Notes under the pieces: generated by a model | Seen by the model: the letters and a program-made list of their open reading frames with translations, nothing else | Databases searched by the model: none | Told to the model about the DNA's origin: nothing | Shown here: piece by piece, positions 26,149-35,487 of the stretch | Position numbering within the stretch: the stretch's first letter is position 1 | How the letters are laid out: every line of letters starts with the position of its first letter | Made by a program: the position numbers and the translations under genes | NCBI RefSeq assembly: GCF_000383975.1 | Contig: NZ_KB913017.1 | Span: forward strand, 3,138,265 to 3,202,264 | Reading direction: 5' to 3' | Source of the DNA: Natronorubrum tibetense GA33 | GTDB taxonomy: Archaea; Halobacteriota; Halobacteria; Halobacteriales; Natrialbaceae | DNA length: 64,000 nt

Positions 26149-28602
26149 TTAGCTCGAGTCCCCGTCGCCGTCCGCGCCGACCTCGAGGACCGCACCCTCC
26201 AGTACGTCCGACTCGGCCACGTCGACGCTGTCGTCGCCGACCGCGTACGTCCCGTCGTAGGGAACCGTCGCCTCGAGTTGACCGTCGTCTCCGACGGTCA
26301 CGTCGCGCTCGTAGGTGAACGACTCGTCGTCGACCGACACCGAGGTACTGACGGACACCGTCTCGCCCGGTTCGGCGTCCGTTTCGATCGTCGCACCCGG
26401 AACGACGGCGAACGCCGCCGCAGACCGATCGTCGGCCGCGTAGAGCAACTGGTAGTGGGCGAGCGCCTCGCCGCCGTCGCCGCCGGCTCCGAGGTCCTCG
26501 AGCAGTTTCGCGTGTGCGCTCTCGGCCGGCAGCTCGCCCTCCCGTTCGGTTACGACGACGTAGCCGACCCTGTCCTCGAACTGGCTGTAGTTGCCGTCCG
26601 GATCGTTGCCGAACCGGAAGTCGTCGAAGTTCGACATCGCGTAGCCGTATCTCTCCGACTCCCCGCTCACGTGGTAGTTGTACATCCGGTTGTCGCCCCA
26701 CTCGCTCAGCACGAAGCTGTCGGGGTACTCCCGGTCAGCGTCGGCGGCGTGCTCGTCGATCGTCAGTGCGGCTTCGAACTCCGAATCGCCGTGAGCGACC
26801 TGCCCGGAGAGTCCGGGAACGTAGAGCAGGCTGAACCCGCAGACGAGAAGACCGATGCCGAGGACGTATCCCAGCTTCCGTGCGTCGGGCAGCGTGATCG
26901 AGGGCTCGTCGCTGCCGCCGTCCGCGGCCACCGCGTTCGGTCGTTCAGTTTCTCGCCGGAACGGGAACGGTCGCCGCGCCAGGTCGATCGTCGAGAGCGC
27001 GTAGACGAAACCGACGCCGCCCAGAACTGACAGCGGAACCGCGAACTGTGCGGCGAACCGAACCTGAATCGCGGCGAGTAGCATGAGAGTCGACGTGTAT
27101 ACCGCAAGCAGCAACCACGCCGGTTCGTACTGGCGAGAGACGTGCCAGACGGCCCAGATCAACACCGCGACCCCGAGATAGAAGCCGACCCCGAGCTGGA
27201 TCAGCGGTCCGAAAATCACCGCGTACTCGGGAGTAAACAACGACGACGTCTCCGTGATGCCTTCCCGGAGGAGCAGATCATCAGCACGAGACCGCGCCTC
27301 GGCCCAGTCGTCCGGTCGAAGCCGGCGCAGCGCGTAGAGTCCCGCGCCGACGACGGCCGCCTCGAGCGCGAGGAGTCCGCCGACGTGAAGCTCGAACTGT
27401 CGCCACAGGTCGCCGAGTGCGAGTACGACGACGCTACCCCCGAGCACCATCGCGGGCGTGTACGCGACGAACCCGGAGTGCCAGCCCCAGTTGGTGTAGA
27501 GCCAGACCGAGATCGCCGTCCCGATTCCGATCCCGACCAGCACTGGGAGGTTCGCCAGCGTTGGCGAAAGTCCCTCGCGGGCGTCGACGACGGCTCGGAG
27601 GCCGACGTACGCGGCCAACGGTACAAACAGCAGTGAGGAACCGCCCCACAGGTGGGCCGACACACCCAGCGCAACACCCAGAACCACCGCAGTGAGCCAC
27701 GTTCCGGGCGACGAGAGGTGGTCACGAACCGCGTCCCGACCGGCGTTCGTCTCACGACGACGGGTCAGATCGACCGCGAGCCACGCCAGCGCCAGGAGCG
27801 TCACCCCGAGCCAGAGGTACTGGTGTAACCGGTGTTCGAGAAATCCTACCTGCGTGTACACGGCGTGTACGGGCGTGACCGCGAGCAACACCACGGAGGC
27901 AATCCCGACTCTGACGTCCCTCGTCACCACGACCGCCAGCGCGTAGATAACGACGGCGAGCGCGACGGAGGCGACGACGGGCAGCCAGGCCGCGACCGCA
28001 TCGGCGGCCCACTGATCCCCGCCTAACAACGTCGCGAACCACCAGTTCAGCCCGTGGGTTAGCGGCCGCCGAGCGGCGGCCCCGGCCGGCAGTTCCGCGA
28101 GGACGCCGATGTCCGTCGGACTCGTCGATTCGGCCAGCAGTTCGTTCGTCCAGTACCGGTAATAGTACGGGTCGTTGCCCGGCGAGACGACGTGGTCGCC
28201 GCGGAACACCGACTGGAACTGCGTGAGCCGCATCGCGACGACCAGCAAGAGCGCGCCAACTAATCCGGCGAGTGCCCGTCGGTCGCCCCAGACGCCGAGG
28301 TCGATCGCCGAGCGGAGATCGAACGAGTCTTCGTCGGAGTCCGACTCCACCGCCTCGCCCGACAGCACGGCCCGGACAACGGCCGCGTCGGCGACCCGGT
28401 ACTCGCCGTCAGCCTTCTCAACGATCCCGCGAGAGACGAGTTCGCCGAACGTTCCGGAATCAAGCGAGAGGTCGTCGAAGGTCCAGGTTTCGGCTCCGGC
28501 GTCGACCTCGAGTGCGGTCTCGAGCGCCCGTTCCGCCTCGTCGTGATCCGCGAGAAACGAGGCGGTCGCATCGGCGAGCGCGCTCGAGTCGGCGTCGGTC
28601 AT
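26149..28602 (-). CDS. STT3/AglB-like membrane glycosyltransferase with N-terminal winged-helix-like domain
   Basis: An 817-aa protein. Residues about 22-82 look like a winged helix (TFDDLSLDSGTFGELVSRGIVEKADGEYRV). From 110 onward there are about 12 transmembrane helices. The first periplasmic-side loop carries FRGDHVVSPGNDPYYYRYW (D144), like the STT3 DPYY motif; a later loop reads VGFLEHRLHQ, matching the second STT3 acidic/His motif. The soluble C-terminal domain should contain WWDYG but instead has SEWGDNRMYNYHVSGES at residues 633 onward. It is a divergent oligosaccharyltransferase-like enzyme, perhaps a second glycosylation route next to classical AglB. It is followed by an OB-like protein and a YdjM-like protein in one operon; glmS lies 100 bp upstream. 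Confidence 0.82.
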   Translation of the reverse strand: MTDADSSALADATASFLADHDEAERALETALEVDAGAETWTFDDLSLDSGTFGELVSRGIVEKADGEYRVADAAVVRAVLSGEAVESDSDEDSFDLRSAIDLGVWGDRRALAGLVGALLLVVAMRLTQFQSVFRGDHVVSPGNDPYYYRYWTNELLAESTSPTDIGVLAELPAGAAARRPLTHGLNWWFATLLGGDQWAADAVAAWLPVVASVALAVVIYALAVVVTRDVRVGIASVVLLAVTPVHAVYTQVGFLEHRLHQYLWLGVTLLALAWLAVDLTRRRETNAGRDAVRDHLSSPGTWLTAVVLGVALGVSAHLWGGSSLLFVPLAAYVGLRAVVDAREGLSPTLANLPVLVGIGIGTAISVWLYTNWGWHSGFVAYTPAMVLGGSVVVLALGDLWRQFELHVGGLLALEAAVVGAGLYALRRLRPDDWAEARSRADDLLLREGITETSSLFTPEYAVIFGPLIQLGVGFYLGVAVLIWAVWHVSRQYEPAWLLLAVYTSTLMLLAAIQVRFAAQFAVPLSVLGGVGFVYALSTIDLARRPFPFRRETERPNAVAADGGSDEPSITLPDARKLGYVLGIGLLVCGFSLLYVPGLSGQVAHGDSEFEAALTIDEHAADADREYPDSFVLSEWGDNRMYNYHVSGESERYGYAMSNFDDFRFGNDPDGNYSQFEDRVGYVVVTEREGELPAESAHAKLLEDLGAGGDGGEALAHYQLLYAADDRSAAAFAVVPGATIETDAEPGETVSVSTSVSVDDESFTYERDVTVGDDGQLEATVPYDGTYAVGDDSVDVAESDVLEGAVLEVGADGDGDSS

Positions 28603-28702
28603 TGGCCATCACGTGAGTGTACGGACTCATCACGTTTTCGCTCCGAGCCGGCGGTGGCGATCCCGTTTCGCCGCGTTCGAGCGGCGAATTCAGGCCGGGC
28701 CA

Positions 28703-30496
28703 TCACTCCACCGTCACGCTCTTCGCCAGATGTCGCGGTTTGTCGATCGACCGACCCAGCCGGTGGGCGATCCAGTAGGAAAGCAGTTGCAACTGGACGT
28801 TCGCGGTGATCGCTGCGCCGATTTCGTTCGACGCCGGTACCTCGAGGACGTGATCCGCGTAGCGTTCGACATCGGTTTGCCCGTCGGTCACCGCCACGAC
28901 GGGCGCGTCGCGGGCCTCGACCTCCTTGACGTTACTGACCGTCTTGTGTGCCCGTTCGTCGTCTCCGGTGACGAGCGCAAACACCGGCGTTTCCTCAGTT
29001 ACGAGCGCCAGCGGCCCGTGTTTCAACTCGCCGGCGGCGAACCCCTCGGCGTGGCGGTAGCTGATCTCCTTGAGTTTGAGCGCGCCCTCGAGCGCGACGG
29101 GATACTGGTAGCCCCGACCGATGAAAAAGAAGGCGTCCGACTCGGCGTACTCCGCGGCGATCTCGGTCGCCTGCGACGTATCGAGAACGGTCTGAACCTG
29201 GTCGGGAACGTCGCGCAACGCGCGAATCACGTCGTGGTTCGACCCGTCGCTCAGCCGACACGCGAGCAGCGTCAATGCGACCTGCTGGCTCGCAAAGGTC
29301 TTCGTCGCGGCGACGCCGATTTCGGGACCCGCGCGAATGTACAAGGCGTGGTCGCACTCCCGTGCCGCCGAACTGCCGACGGTGTTCGTCACGGCGACCG
29401 TCTCCGCGCCTGCGCGGTTTGCCTCGCGCAACGCGCGCATCGTATCCGCGGTCTCGCCGCTCTGGGTGACGCCGACGACGAGCGTCGACGAGTCGACCGG
29501 GATCCGGTCGGTCGAGTACTCGCTGGCGAGAAACGACTGAGCCGGGACGCCACGGTCGCGTAACAGCGTGGCCCCGAACAGCGCGGCGTGATAGGACGTT
29601 CCGCAGGCGACGAACTGTACCGGCGACGACGACTCGAGCTCGTCGAGTTCCTCGAGCGTCACCGTCCCGGTCAGTTCGTCCACGCGGCCGCGAAGACACT
29701 GTCGCAGCGCCGTCGGCTGTTCGTGGATCTCCTTGCGCATGTAGTGGTCGTAGCCGCTCTTGCCGGCGTCTTCGGCGTCCCATTCGATTGTCTCGACGGA
29801 CGTTTCGACGACGTTTCCGTTCGAGTCCGTGACGACGACCGCTTCGGGCGAGAGTCGCGCGAACTCCCCGTCCTCCAGATAGACGACGCGGTCGGTGTAG
29901 TCGATGAAGGCCGGCGCGTCGCTCGCGAGGTAGTAGCCGTCGTCGCCGATCCCGAGCACGAGCGGCGACGCCTGTCGGGCGGCGTGGATCGTCTCCGAAC
30001 CGGCGAAGACGGCCGCGACGGCGTAGCTCCCCTCGATCCGATCGATGGCAGTCCGAAACGCCGTTTCGGGGCTCGCACCCGCCGAGAGGGCCTGACTGAT
30101 CAGGTGCGGGACGACTTCGGTGTCCGTCTCGCTCTCGAACGTGACGCCGTCGGCCGTCAGCTCGTCGCGCAGTGATTGGTAGTTCTCGATGATTCCGTTG
30201 TGAACGACGGCCACTCGTCCTTCGCCGTCCGTATGGGGATGCGCGTTGACGTTCGAGGGCGGCCCGTGCGTGCTCCAGCGCGTGTGCCCGATGCCAATCG
30301 AGCGTCCGCGCAGTTCCGCGGTCGGCAGCGCCGACTCGAGCGCGGCGAGTTCGCCCTCCCGCTTGTGAACCGCGAGCGTTCCGTTCGCCAGCGCTACACC
30401 TGCAGAATCGTAGCCGCGGTACTCGAGGCTGGAGAGCCCGTTCAGCAGGACGTCGATAGCGTCGCTCGAGCCGACGTACCCGACGATGCCGCACAT
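28703..30496 (-). CDS. glmS: Glutamine-fructose-6-phosphate aminotransferase (isomerizing)
   Basis: A 597-aa enzyme making glucosamine-6-phosphate from fructose-6-phosphate and glutamine, the first committed step to UDP-GlcNAc. It has the N-terminal glutaminase domain (MCGIVGYVG, Cys2 nucleophile; RWSTHGPPS; HNGIIEN). Two SIS domains follow, the first with FVACGTSYHAA and TQSGETADT, the second with GRGYQYPVALEGALKLKEISY and GELKHGP. It ends KPRHLAKSVTVE, the standard family C-terminus. Its start shares one base with the glmU stop (TGATG), so the two are translationally coupled. Confidence 0.97.
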   Translation of the reverse strand: MCGIVGYVGSSDAIDVLLNGLSSLEYRGYDSAGVALANGTLAVHKREGELAALESALPTAELRGRSIGIGHTRWSTHGPPSNVNAHPHTDGEGRVAVVHNGIIENYQSLRDELTADGVTFESETDTEVVPHLISQALSAGASPETAFRTAIDRIEGSYAVAAVFAGSETIHAARQASPLVLGIGDDGYYLASDAPAFIDYTDRVVYLEDGEFARLSPEAVVVTDSNGNVVETSVETIEWDAEDAGKSGYDHYMRKEIHEQPTALRQCLRGRVDELTGTVTLEELDELESSSPVQFVACGTSYHAALFGATLLRDRGVPAQSFLASEYSTDRIPVDSSTLVVGVTQSGETADTMRALREANRAGAETVAVTNTVGSSAARECDHALYIRAGPEIGVAATKTFASQQVALTLLACRLSDGSNHDVIRALRDVPDQVQTVLDTSQATEIAAEYAESDAFFFIGRGYQYPVALEGALKLKEISYRHAEGFAAGELKHGPLALVTEETPVFALVTGDDERAHKTVSNVKEVEARDAPVVAVTDGQTDVERYADHVLEVPASNEIGAAITANVQLQLLSYWIAHRLGRSIDKPRHLAKSVTVE

Positions 30497-31698
30497 CAGG
30501 ACCGAACCTCCGTTTCAGAGTTGATCGTCCCGCTGACGGTGGTTCCGGACCCGATGACGGCACTCGAGCCGACGATCGTCCCCGGCGCGTACGTCACGCC
30601 GCCCTCGTCGCGGACGCGGTCGGCGATGAGCGCGCCAAGATCCTCGTTTCGGTGGATCCGATCACCGACGTGGACGTCACCCGGGCCGCCGACGACGGTG
30701 GATCCGGCACCAACCCGGACGCCGCGGCCGGTCACGCAGTCGACGAGGGTGGCGTTCGGACCGATCCGCGTATCGGCGTCGACGACGCTGTGCTCGCAGA
30801 CGACGTTCGAGCCGACGGTAACGTTCTCACCGAGACAGACGTTGGGACCGATCACCGCGCCGGGCCCGACGACGCAATCGTCGGCGATGACGACGGGACC
30901 ACGGATCGTCGCACTCTCGTGAATTCGGGCGGATGCCGCGGTCGTGCTCTCGACGCCGTCATCGCTCTCGAGGAGGACATCGGCGACCTCGAGTAAGTCC
31001 CACGGATAGGTCGCGTCGATCCAAATACCCTCCGAGCGCACCCCTCGAATCGGCTCGTCTCCGTCGATCAGCGCGGTGAGTCCGTCCACGAGCGAGTGCT
31101 CGCCGCCCCGCGAGTTCGCCGATCGGACGGTGTCGAACGCACGCTTCTCGAGGGCGTAAACGCCCGCGTTGAGCAGGTAGCTTCGTCCGTCGGTCGGATT
31201 CTCCACGATTTCGGCGACGCGACGGGACGACATCGACGGCTCGTCGGGCTCGAGGAGGACGCCGCCGTATTCGGTGACGTCGCGGTGCTGGATCGTACCG
31301 ATGGTCGCCGCGGCGTCGTCCGTCTCGTCGTGTGCGTCGATGACGTCCTCGACGATCCGCTGGTCGACGAGCTGGTCGCCGTTCACCACGAGCGACGGAC
31401 CCGTCACCGTCGATTCGGCAGCCGCCAGCGCGTGACCGCTCCCGAGCTGTTTCTCCTGAGTCACGTACGTCACGGGGACGTCGCGGTACGTCGGGCCGAA
31501 GTGCGACTGGACGCGATTCCGTCCGTAGCCGACGACCACCGTTAGCTCCGTGATTCCGGCAGCGATCAGCGCGTCGAAGACGTGGGCCAGAATCGGGTCG
31601 GTGGCGGCGGGAAGCATGGGCTTCGGTCGGTGCTCTGTCAGCGGCCGGAGCCGCTTTCCTTCCCCCGCGGCGAGGACGATAGCGGATCGAACGGTCAT
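30496..31698 (-). CDS. glmU: GlmU-like bifunctional sugar-1-phosphate nucleotidyltransferase/acetyltransferase
   Basis: A 400-aa enzyme predicted to acetylate glucosamine-1-phosphate and join it to UTP, giving UDP-GlcNAc. The N-terminal nucleotidyltransferase domain has AIVLAAGEGKRLRPLTEHRPKPMLP, VNGDQLV, and GIWIDATYPWDLLE. The C-terminal half is a left-handed beta-helix of hexapeptide repeats (IRGPVVIADDCVVGPGAVIG through VVGSSAVIGSGTT). It matches archaeal GlmU/ST0452-type proteins. It is the first gene of the operon glmU-glmS; ATG 31698 is the only start giving the LAAG loop at the right place. Confidence 0.93.
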   Translation of the reverse strand: MTVRSAIVLAAGEGKRLRPLTEHRPKPMLPAATDPILAHVFDALIAAGITELTVVVGYGRNRVQSHFGPTYRDVPVTYVTQEKQLGSGHALAAAESTVTGPSLVVNGDQLVDQRIVEDVIDAHDETDDAAATIGTIQHRDVTEYGGVLLEPDEPSMSSRRVAEIVENPTDGRSYLLNAGVYALEKRAFDTVRSANSRGGEHSLVDGLTALIDGDEPIRGVRSEGIWIDATYPWDLLEVADVLLESDDGVESTTAASARIHESATIRGPVVIADDCVVGPGAVIGPNVCLGENVTVGSNVVCEHSVVDADTRIGPNATLVDCVTGRGVRVGAGSTVVGGPGDVHVGDRIHRNEDLGALIADRVRDEGGVTYAPGTIVGSSAVIGSGTTVSGTINSETEVRS

Positions 31699-31964
31699 GT
31701 TGCCTCCTCGTCACACGGTCGGTGTAGGTCTTCCGGTCTTTCGGCCGGCAAACGGCCGTAAACGCTATTTGTCGGGCTTGAAACGGCGTCTCGAGCGACC
31801 GGCCGCGAGATCAGAATCGGGTAGTCAGGAAACGTCGAGAGCGGCGGATCGGTACGGTCGATCGCTCATTCGCGCGGTCGATCGCTCACCTGCGCTATCA
31901 GTACGGCTCTCGAGGAGCCGTATCGAACAGCGATAGAAAAGCGGTCGTTCGGCGATCGGACCGA

Positions 31965-33290
31965 TCAGTCGTCCGCGGCGACGGCCTCGCCCTCGCTCGT
32001 CGACTCCGCGCGCTCGAGATCCTCGAGATACTCGTCGGCATCGAGTGCGGCCTTCGATCCCATTCCGGCGGCCGTCACGGCCTGCTGGTAGTGGAAGTCG
32101 ACGACGTCGCCGGCGCCGAAGATGCCGGGGACGTCAGTTTCGGTCTGGCCGCCGCCGTCGCCGCCCTGGGTTCGGAGGTAGCCTTCGTCGTCCATCTGGA
32201 CTCCGGTGCCCTCGAGGTACGCCGTGTTCGGCGTGTGACCGATCGCGAAGAAGACGGCGCCGACGTCGAACTCGAACTCCTCGGTCTCGGGGTCGTCGAG
32301 GCGATCCGTGGGGTGGCCCTTGTCGTTTCGCACGAGGGTGACGTGGTCGACGCCCTCCGCCTGCGAGCCGTGGAGTTCGGTCACTTCCGTGTTCTTCATA
32401 ATCTCGATCTCGCCCGCCTCGACCTTCTCGTGGACGCGGTTGACCCAGTACTGTTCGGCGCGGAACTCCTCGCGTCGGTGGGCGATGTAGACGGTGTCGG
32501 CGAACTTCGTGAGGAAGGTCGCCTCCTCCATCGCGGCGTCGCCGCCGCCGACGACGAGCATGTCCTCGTCGCGGAAGAACGCGCCGTCGCAGGTGGCACA
32601 CGTCGAGAGACCGTACCCCATCAGTTCGTCCTCGCCGGGGATACCGAGCGTTCGCGCGCTCGCACCGGAGGCGGCGATGACGGCGTCGGCGGTGTAGACG
32701 TCCCCGTTGGTCAACTCGACGCGGAACGGCTTGGTGTCCGCGTCGACAGATTCGATGATGCCGTTTTTCAGCTCGGCGCCGAACTGCGTGGCCTGCTCTT
32801 TCATGTTGTTGACCAGTTCGGGGCCGCTGATCCCCTCGGGGAAGCCGGGGTAGTTCGCCACGTCGGTGGTCAGGGTGAGCTGGCCGCCGGGTTCGTCGCC
32901 CTCGATGACTAACGGCTCGTTGTCACCGCGACCGGCGTAGATCGCCGCCGTCAGGCCCGCGATTCCGGTTCCGGCGATGATCAGTTTTCGGTGTTCGAGC
33001 ACTTCACCGTCCTCGGTGTCGCTTTCGACGCCGAGTTTCGCGTCCAGTTCGCCCGTCTCGTCGAGGGCACTGGTGTCGTCCCAGCCGCCGATCAGTTCGT
33101 CGTCGATGAACACTTCGGGGGCCGTCTTGCGCCCGTTTGCCCGCTCGACCATCTCCTCGAACAGGTCGTCGTCGCCCGTGACGTTGTACGTCTCGTACTC
33201 GACTCCCTTCGCGTCGAAGAGGTGCTTGGCTTTGTCGCAGTACGGACAGTCCTCTTTGGTATAGATCTCGACTCGAGGCTGTTCGCTCAT
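31965..33290 (-). CDS. Glutaredoxin-thioredoxin reductase fusion
   Basis: A 441-aa single-chain redox enzyme. Residues 1-85 are a glutaredoxin domain with CPYC at 15-18 and TAPEVFIDDELIGGWDD. Residues 100-420 are a thioredoxin-reductase-type flavoprotein with GTGIAG (FAD) at 107-112, the redox-active CATC at 231-234, GGGDAA (NAD(P)H) at 248-253, and GIFGAGDVVDFHYQQ near the end. The fusion implies the reductase passes electrons directly to its own glutaredoxin. ATG 33290 is chosen because it begins the glutaredoxin strand. In-frame sequence beyond it is arginine-rich and implausible. No operon partner. Confidence 0.93.
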   Translation of the reverse strand: MSEQPRVEIYTKEDCPYCDKAKHLFDAKGVEYETYNVTGDDDLFEEMVERANGRKTAPEVFIDDELIGGWDDTSALDETGELDAKLGVESDTEDGEVLEHRKLIIAGTGIAGLTAAIYAGRGDNEPLVIEGDEPGGQLTLTTDVANYPGFPEGISGPELVNNMKEQATQFGAELKNGIIESVDADTKPFRVELTNGDVYTADAVIAASGASARTLGIPGEDELMGYGLSTCATCDGAFFRDEDMLVVGGGDAAMEEATFLTKFADTVYIAHRREEFRAEQYWVNRVHEKVEAGEIEIMKNTEVTELHGSQAEGVDHVTLVRNDKGHPTDRLDDPETEEFEFDVGAVFFAIGHTPNTAYLEGTGVQMDDEGYLRTQGGDGGGQTETDVPGIFGAGDVVDFHYQQAVTAAGMGSKAALDADEYLEDLERAESTSEGEAVAADD

Positions 33291-33370
33291 GGCTACGGAT
33301 TGGGACAGAGTGCCTAAACCGCTTGCGTTCTCAGCAACGCTGCGCTCTCCTGTGACACCGAGTAACGTCG

Positions 33371-34666
33371 TTAGGCCTCGGTAGATCGCGCCGCGTCGAC
33401 GAACTCGACGACGACGGCGACGTCGCGGTCGGTCCGATCCTCGAGGGCCGTTTCGAGATCGGAGACGAGATTCGGGTACGGCGCGTCGGCGGGTCGCTGG
33501 ACGACGACGGTCACCTCCGTTCCGTCGTCCACGCCGACGCCGACGAACTCGGTTCGCACTTCGACGAGTTCGAGGTCGGCGTACTCGTCGTCGTCGAGGA
33601 CGGTTCGAACGTCGTCGTTGACGCTGTTCTCGTAGAGGACGTACTGACCGAGCACGAAACCGCCCAGAGAGAGGACGACCACGCCCAGAACGACGGCGAC
33701 GGCGAGCGTGCCGACCCAATCGCCGGAGATATTCTCCCGAATCGAGCCGCGCGTCCAGCCGTCGGGTCGATACCCCAGATACCAGAAGACGGCGAGCCCG
33801 GAGAACAGGATCGACGTGGCGTTGACCGCGACCAGGACGAACGCACCGAGCGCGACGGAGACGTTACCCCAGGCCATCCCGATACCGACCGCCGCGGCCG
33901 CCGGAATGAGGGCGACGGCGATCATCACACCGACCAGCGAGACCGGAATCGCCGTCGCGAGACCGAACGCACCCGCGGCGCCGGCACAGATTCCCACGAC
34001 GATAGCGAGCAGTCCGGGCGAGATCCGGTTCTGGACCTGGACGATGGCCGTGATGTCGATCGTCGAGGGGACGATCCCACCCGAGCGGACGATCCAGGCG
34101 AAGACGAACGCGCTGGCGATGGCAACCACGAGCCCGACGGCCAGCGACGTGAGCCCGTCGACGATCATCTTCCGGTCGTCGAGCACGAGCCCGACTGTTC
34201 CCGTCAGCGCGGCGCTGACCTGCGGCGCGATCACCATCGAACCGACGACGATCGCCGGCGAGTCGAGCAACAGTCCCGCGGTCGCGACGATCGCGCTCAA
34301 CACGGTCATCGCGTAGTAGGTGACGCGGCCGGGCGTCATGTTCATCGCTCGAGATCGGATCTCCTCGTGGGCGATGCTGTCGTCTTCCTCCTGGCCGTTG
34401 ACGTATCGCTCCTCGAGTTCGTCGATCCGCGGCGTTCGCGCCGTCTCGATCGAGGAAACGACGACGAACTGGTCGTCGATTCCGGCCTCGCGAAGTGACG
34501 ACAGCACGCGTTCGACTGCCTGGGGCGGAAGCGGGAAGCTCACGAGTTCGCCGTCGGTCCCGTCGCCGGCTTCGGCAGTCCGGACGTAGTCGATCCCCTC
34601 GTCGTCGAGGACCGACAACGCGTCGTCGGATCTGTCGTCCGGCACGAACAGTTCGATCAGTCGCAC
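33371..34666 (-). CDS. DUF389 (TIGR00341) membrane protein
   Basis: A 431-aa protein. The N-terminal soluble domain (about 130 residues, RLIELFVPDDRSDDALSVLDD) precedes a block of about seven transmembrane helices beginning MNMTPGRVTYYAMTVLSAIVA. That block contains the DUF389 signature DSPAIVVGSMVIAPQVSAALTGTV. A C-terminal cytosolic beta-alpha domain follows (YADLELVEVRTEFVGVGVD). The family function is unknown. I prefer GTG 34666 as the start: the DUF389 N-terminal strand begins there, whereas the ATG at 34777 adds 37 residues and runs toward the neighbouring promoter. It is divergent from DUF357. Confidence 0.88.
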   Translation of the reverse strand: MRLIELFVPDDRSDDALSVLDDEGIDYVRTAEAGDGTDGELVSFPLPPQAVERVLSSLREAGIDDQFVVVSSIETARTPRIDELEERYVNGQEEDDSIAHEEIRSRAMNMTPGRVTYYAMTVLSAIVATAGLLLDSPAIVVGSMVIAPQVSAALTGTVGLVLDDRKMIVDGLTSLAVGLVVAIASAFVFAWIVRSGGIVPSTIDITAIVQVQNRISPGLLAIVVGICAGAAGAFGLATAIPVSLVGVMIAVALIPAAAAVGIGMAWGNVSVALGAFVLVAVNATSILFSGLAVFWYLGYRPDGWTRGSIRENISGDWVGTLAVAVVLGVVVLSLGGFVLGQYVLYENSVNDDVRTVLDDDEYADLELVEVRTEFVGVGVDDGTEVTVVVQRPADAPYPNLVSDLETALEDRTDRDVAVVVEFVDAARSTEA

Positions 34667-34830
34667 GCTCGAGCACAGCACGCCCGGTTTCAAACCTATG
34701 AAGGCGTTAACGCCGTCGAACGCGTTCCATACGTGTTCACGGTCGAACCGTTCGATATCTGGGACCGTCCCCGCCACCGGGACCGGCTCGGTGACGACAC
34801 AGTTACGGTGGCGACGACCGACCGTCGACT

Positions 34831-35115
34831 ATGGCTGCGGATCTCGAGGAGAAGACGGATCGCTACGGGGAGTTGCTCGCGGAGGCGCTCGAGGAAGCAT
34901 CGATCGCCCCACCGGACGGAACGCCGATGGCGGAGGCGGCCGACGAATGTTACGAGATGGCGGCCTCGTATCTCGAGGACGGTCGGCACTTCCGCGAAGA
35001 GGGCGACCGCGTCAACGCGCTGGCGTCGTTTTCCTACGGCCACGCGTGGCTCGACGCCGGTGCGCGCGTTGGGCTGTTCGATGTCCCGACGGAGGGACAT
35101 CTGTTCACAGTCTGA
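34831..35115 (+). CDS. DUF357 family protein
   Basis: A 94-aa all-helical, acidic archaeal protein (KTDRYGELLAEALEEASIAPPDG ... DRVNALASFSYGHAWLDAGAR) matching the small archaeal DUF357 family. Its function is unknown; it resembles a helical bundle such as ferritin-like or HEPN-type folds. Start ATG 34831. It is immediately upstream of the tfb promoter region and probably transcribed alone. Confidence 0.85.
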   Translation: MAADLEEKTDRYGELLAEALEEASIAPPDGTPMAEAADECYEMAASYLEDGRHFREEGDRVNALASFSYGHAWLDAGARVGLFDVPTEGHLFTV

Positions 35116-35487
35116 TCTCGAGCGCTGTCGTCACGGGATAGGAACCGGGCCAATGGGGTGATTCCCAACGTGTGTTGACGGTAGCTTTCTGTACCTACTC
35201 GACGTGGACTCGAGTGACGTGACAGTACCGAGAACCGATCGCGAATCGGGCTGCGTTTGCGCCCGTCCGTCTGCAGCGGCCGCGGGGGCAAGTAGTCGGT
35301 CACTGCGACACCAATCAGTAACGATCAATCACCATATAACCAAAACATATATAACAGCTTTCCCGATTAGCTTATAAAGTAGGCGAAATCTTTATATGGC
35401 TTACGGCCTAACTATACGTTAGCCGAGGCGACCGGGTTTCTTCTGGATTCCCCACCCGGGAGCCCCGAGTAACCATCCCGATACACC
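35116..35487. promoter_or_regulatory. AT-rich regulatory region upstream of tfb, several TATA-like boxes
   Basis: No gene is visible in this 372-bp stretch. Between 35325 and 35420 the sequence is very AT-rich, with TATA-like runs at about 35331 (CATATAACC), 35346 (ATATATAAC), 35370 (CTTATAAAG) and 35391 (TTTATAT). The last two predict transcription starts near 35398 and 35418, giving a leader of 70-90 nt. Multiple start sites are plausible for a general factor gene. Confidence 0.5.
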
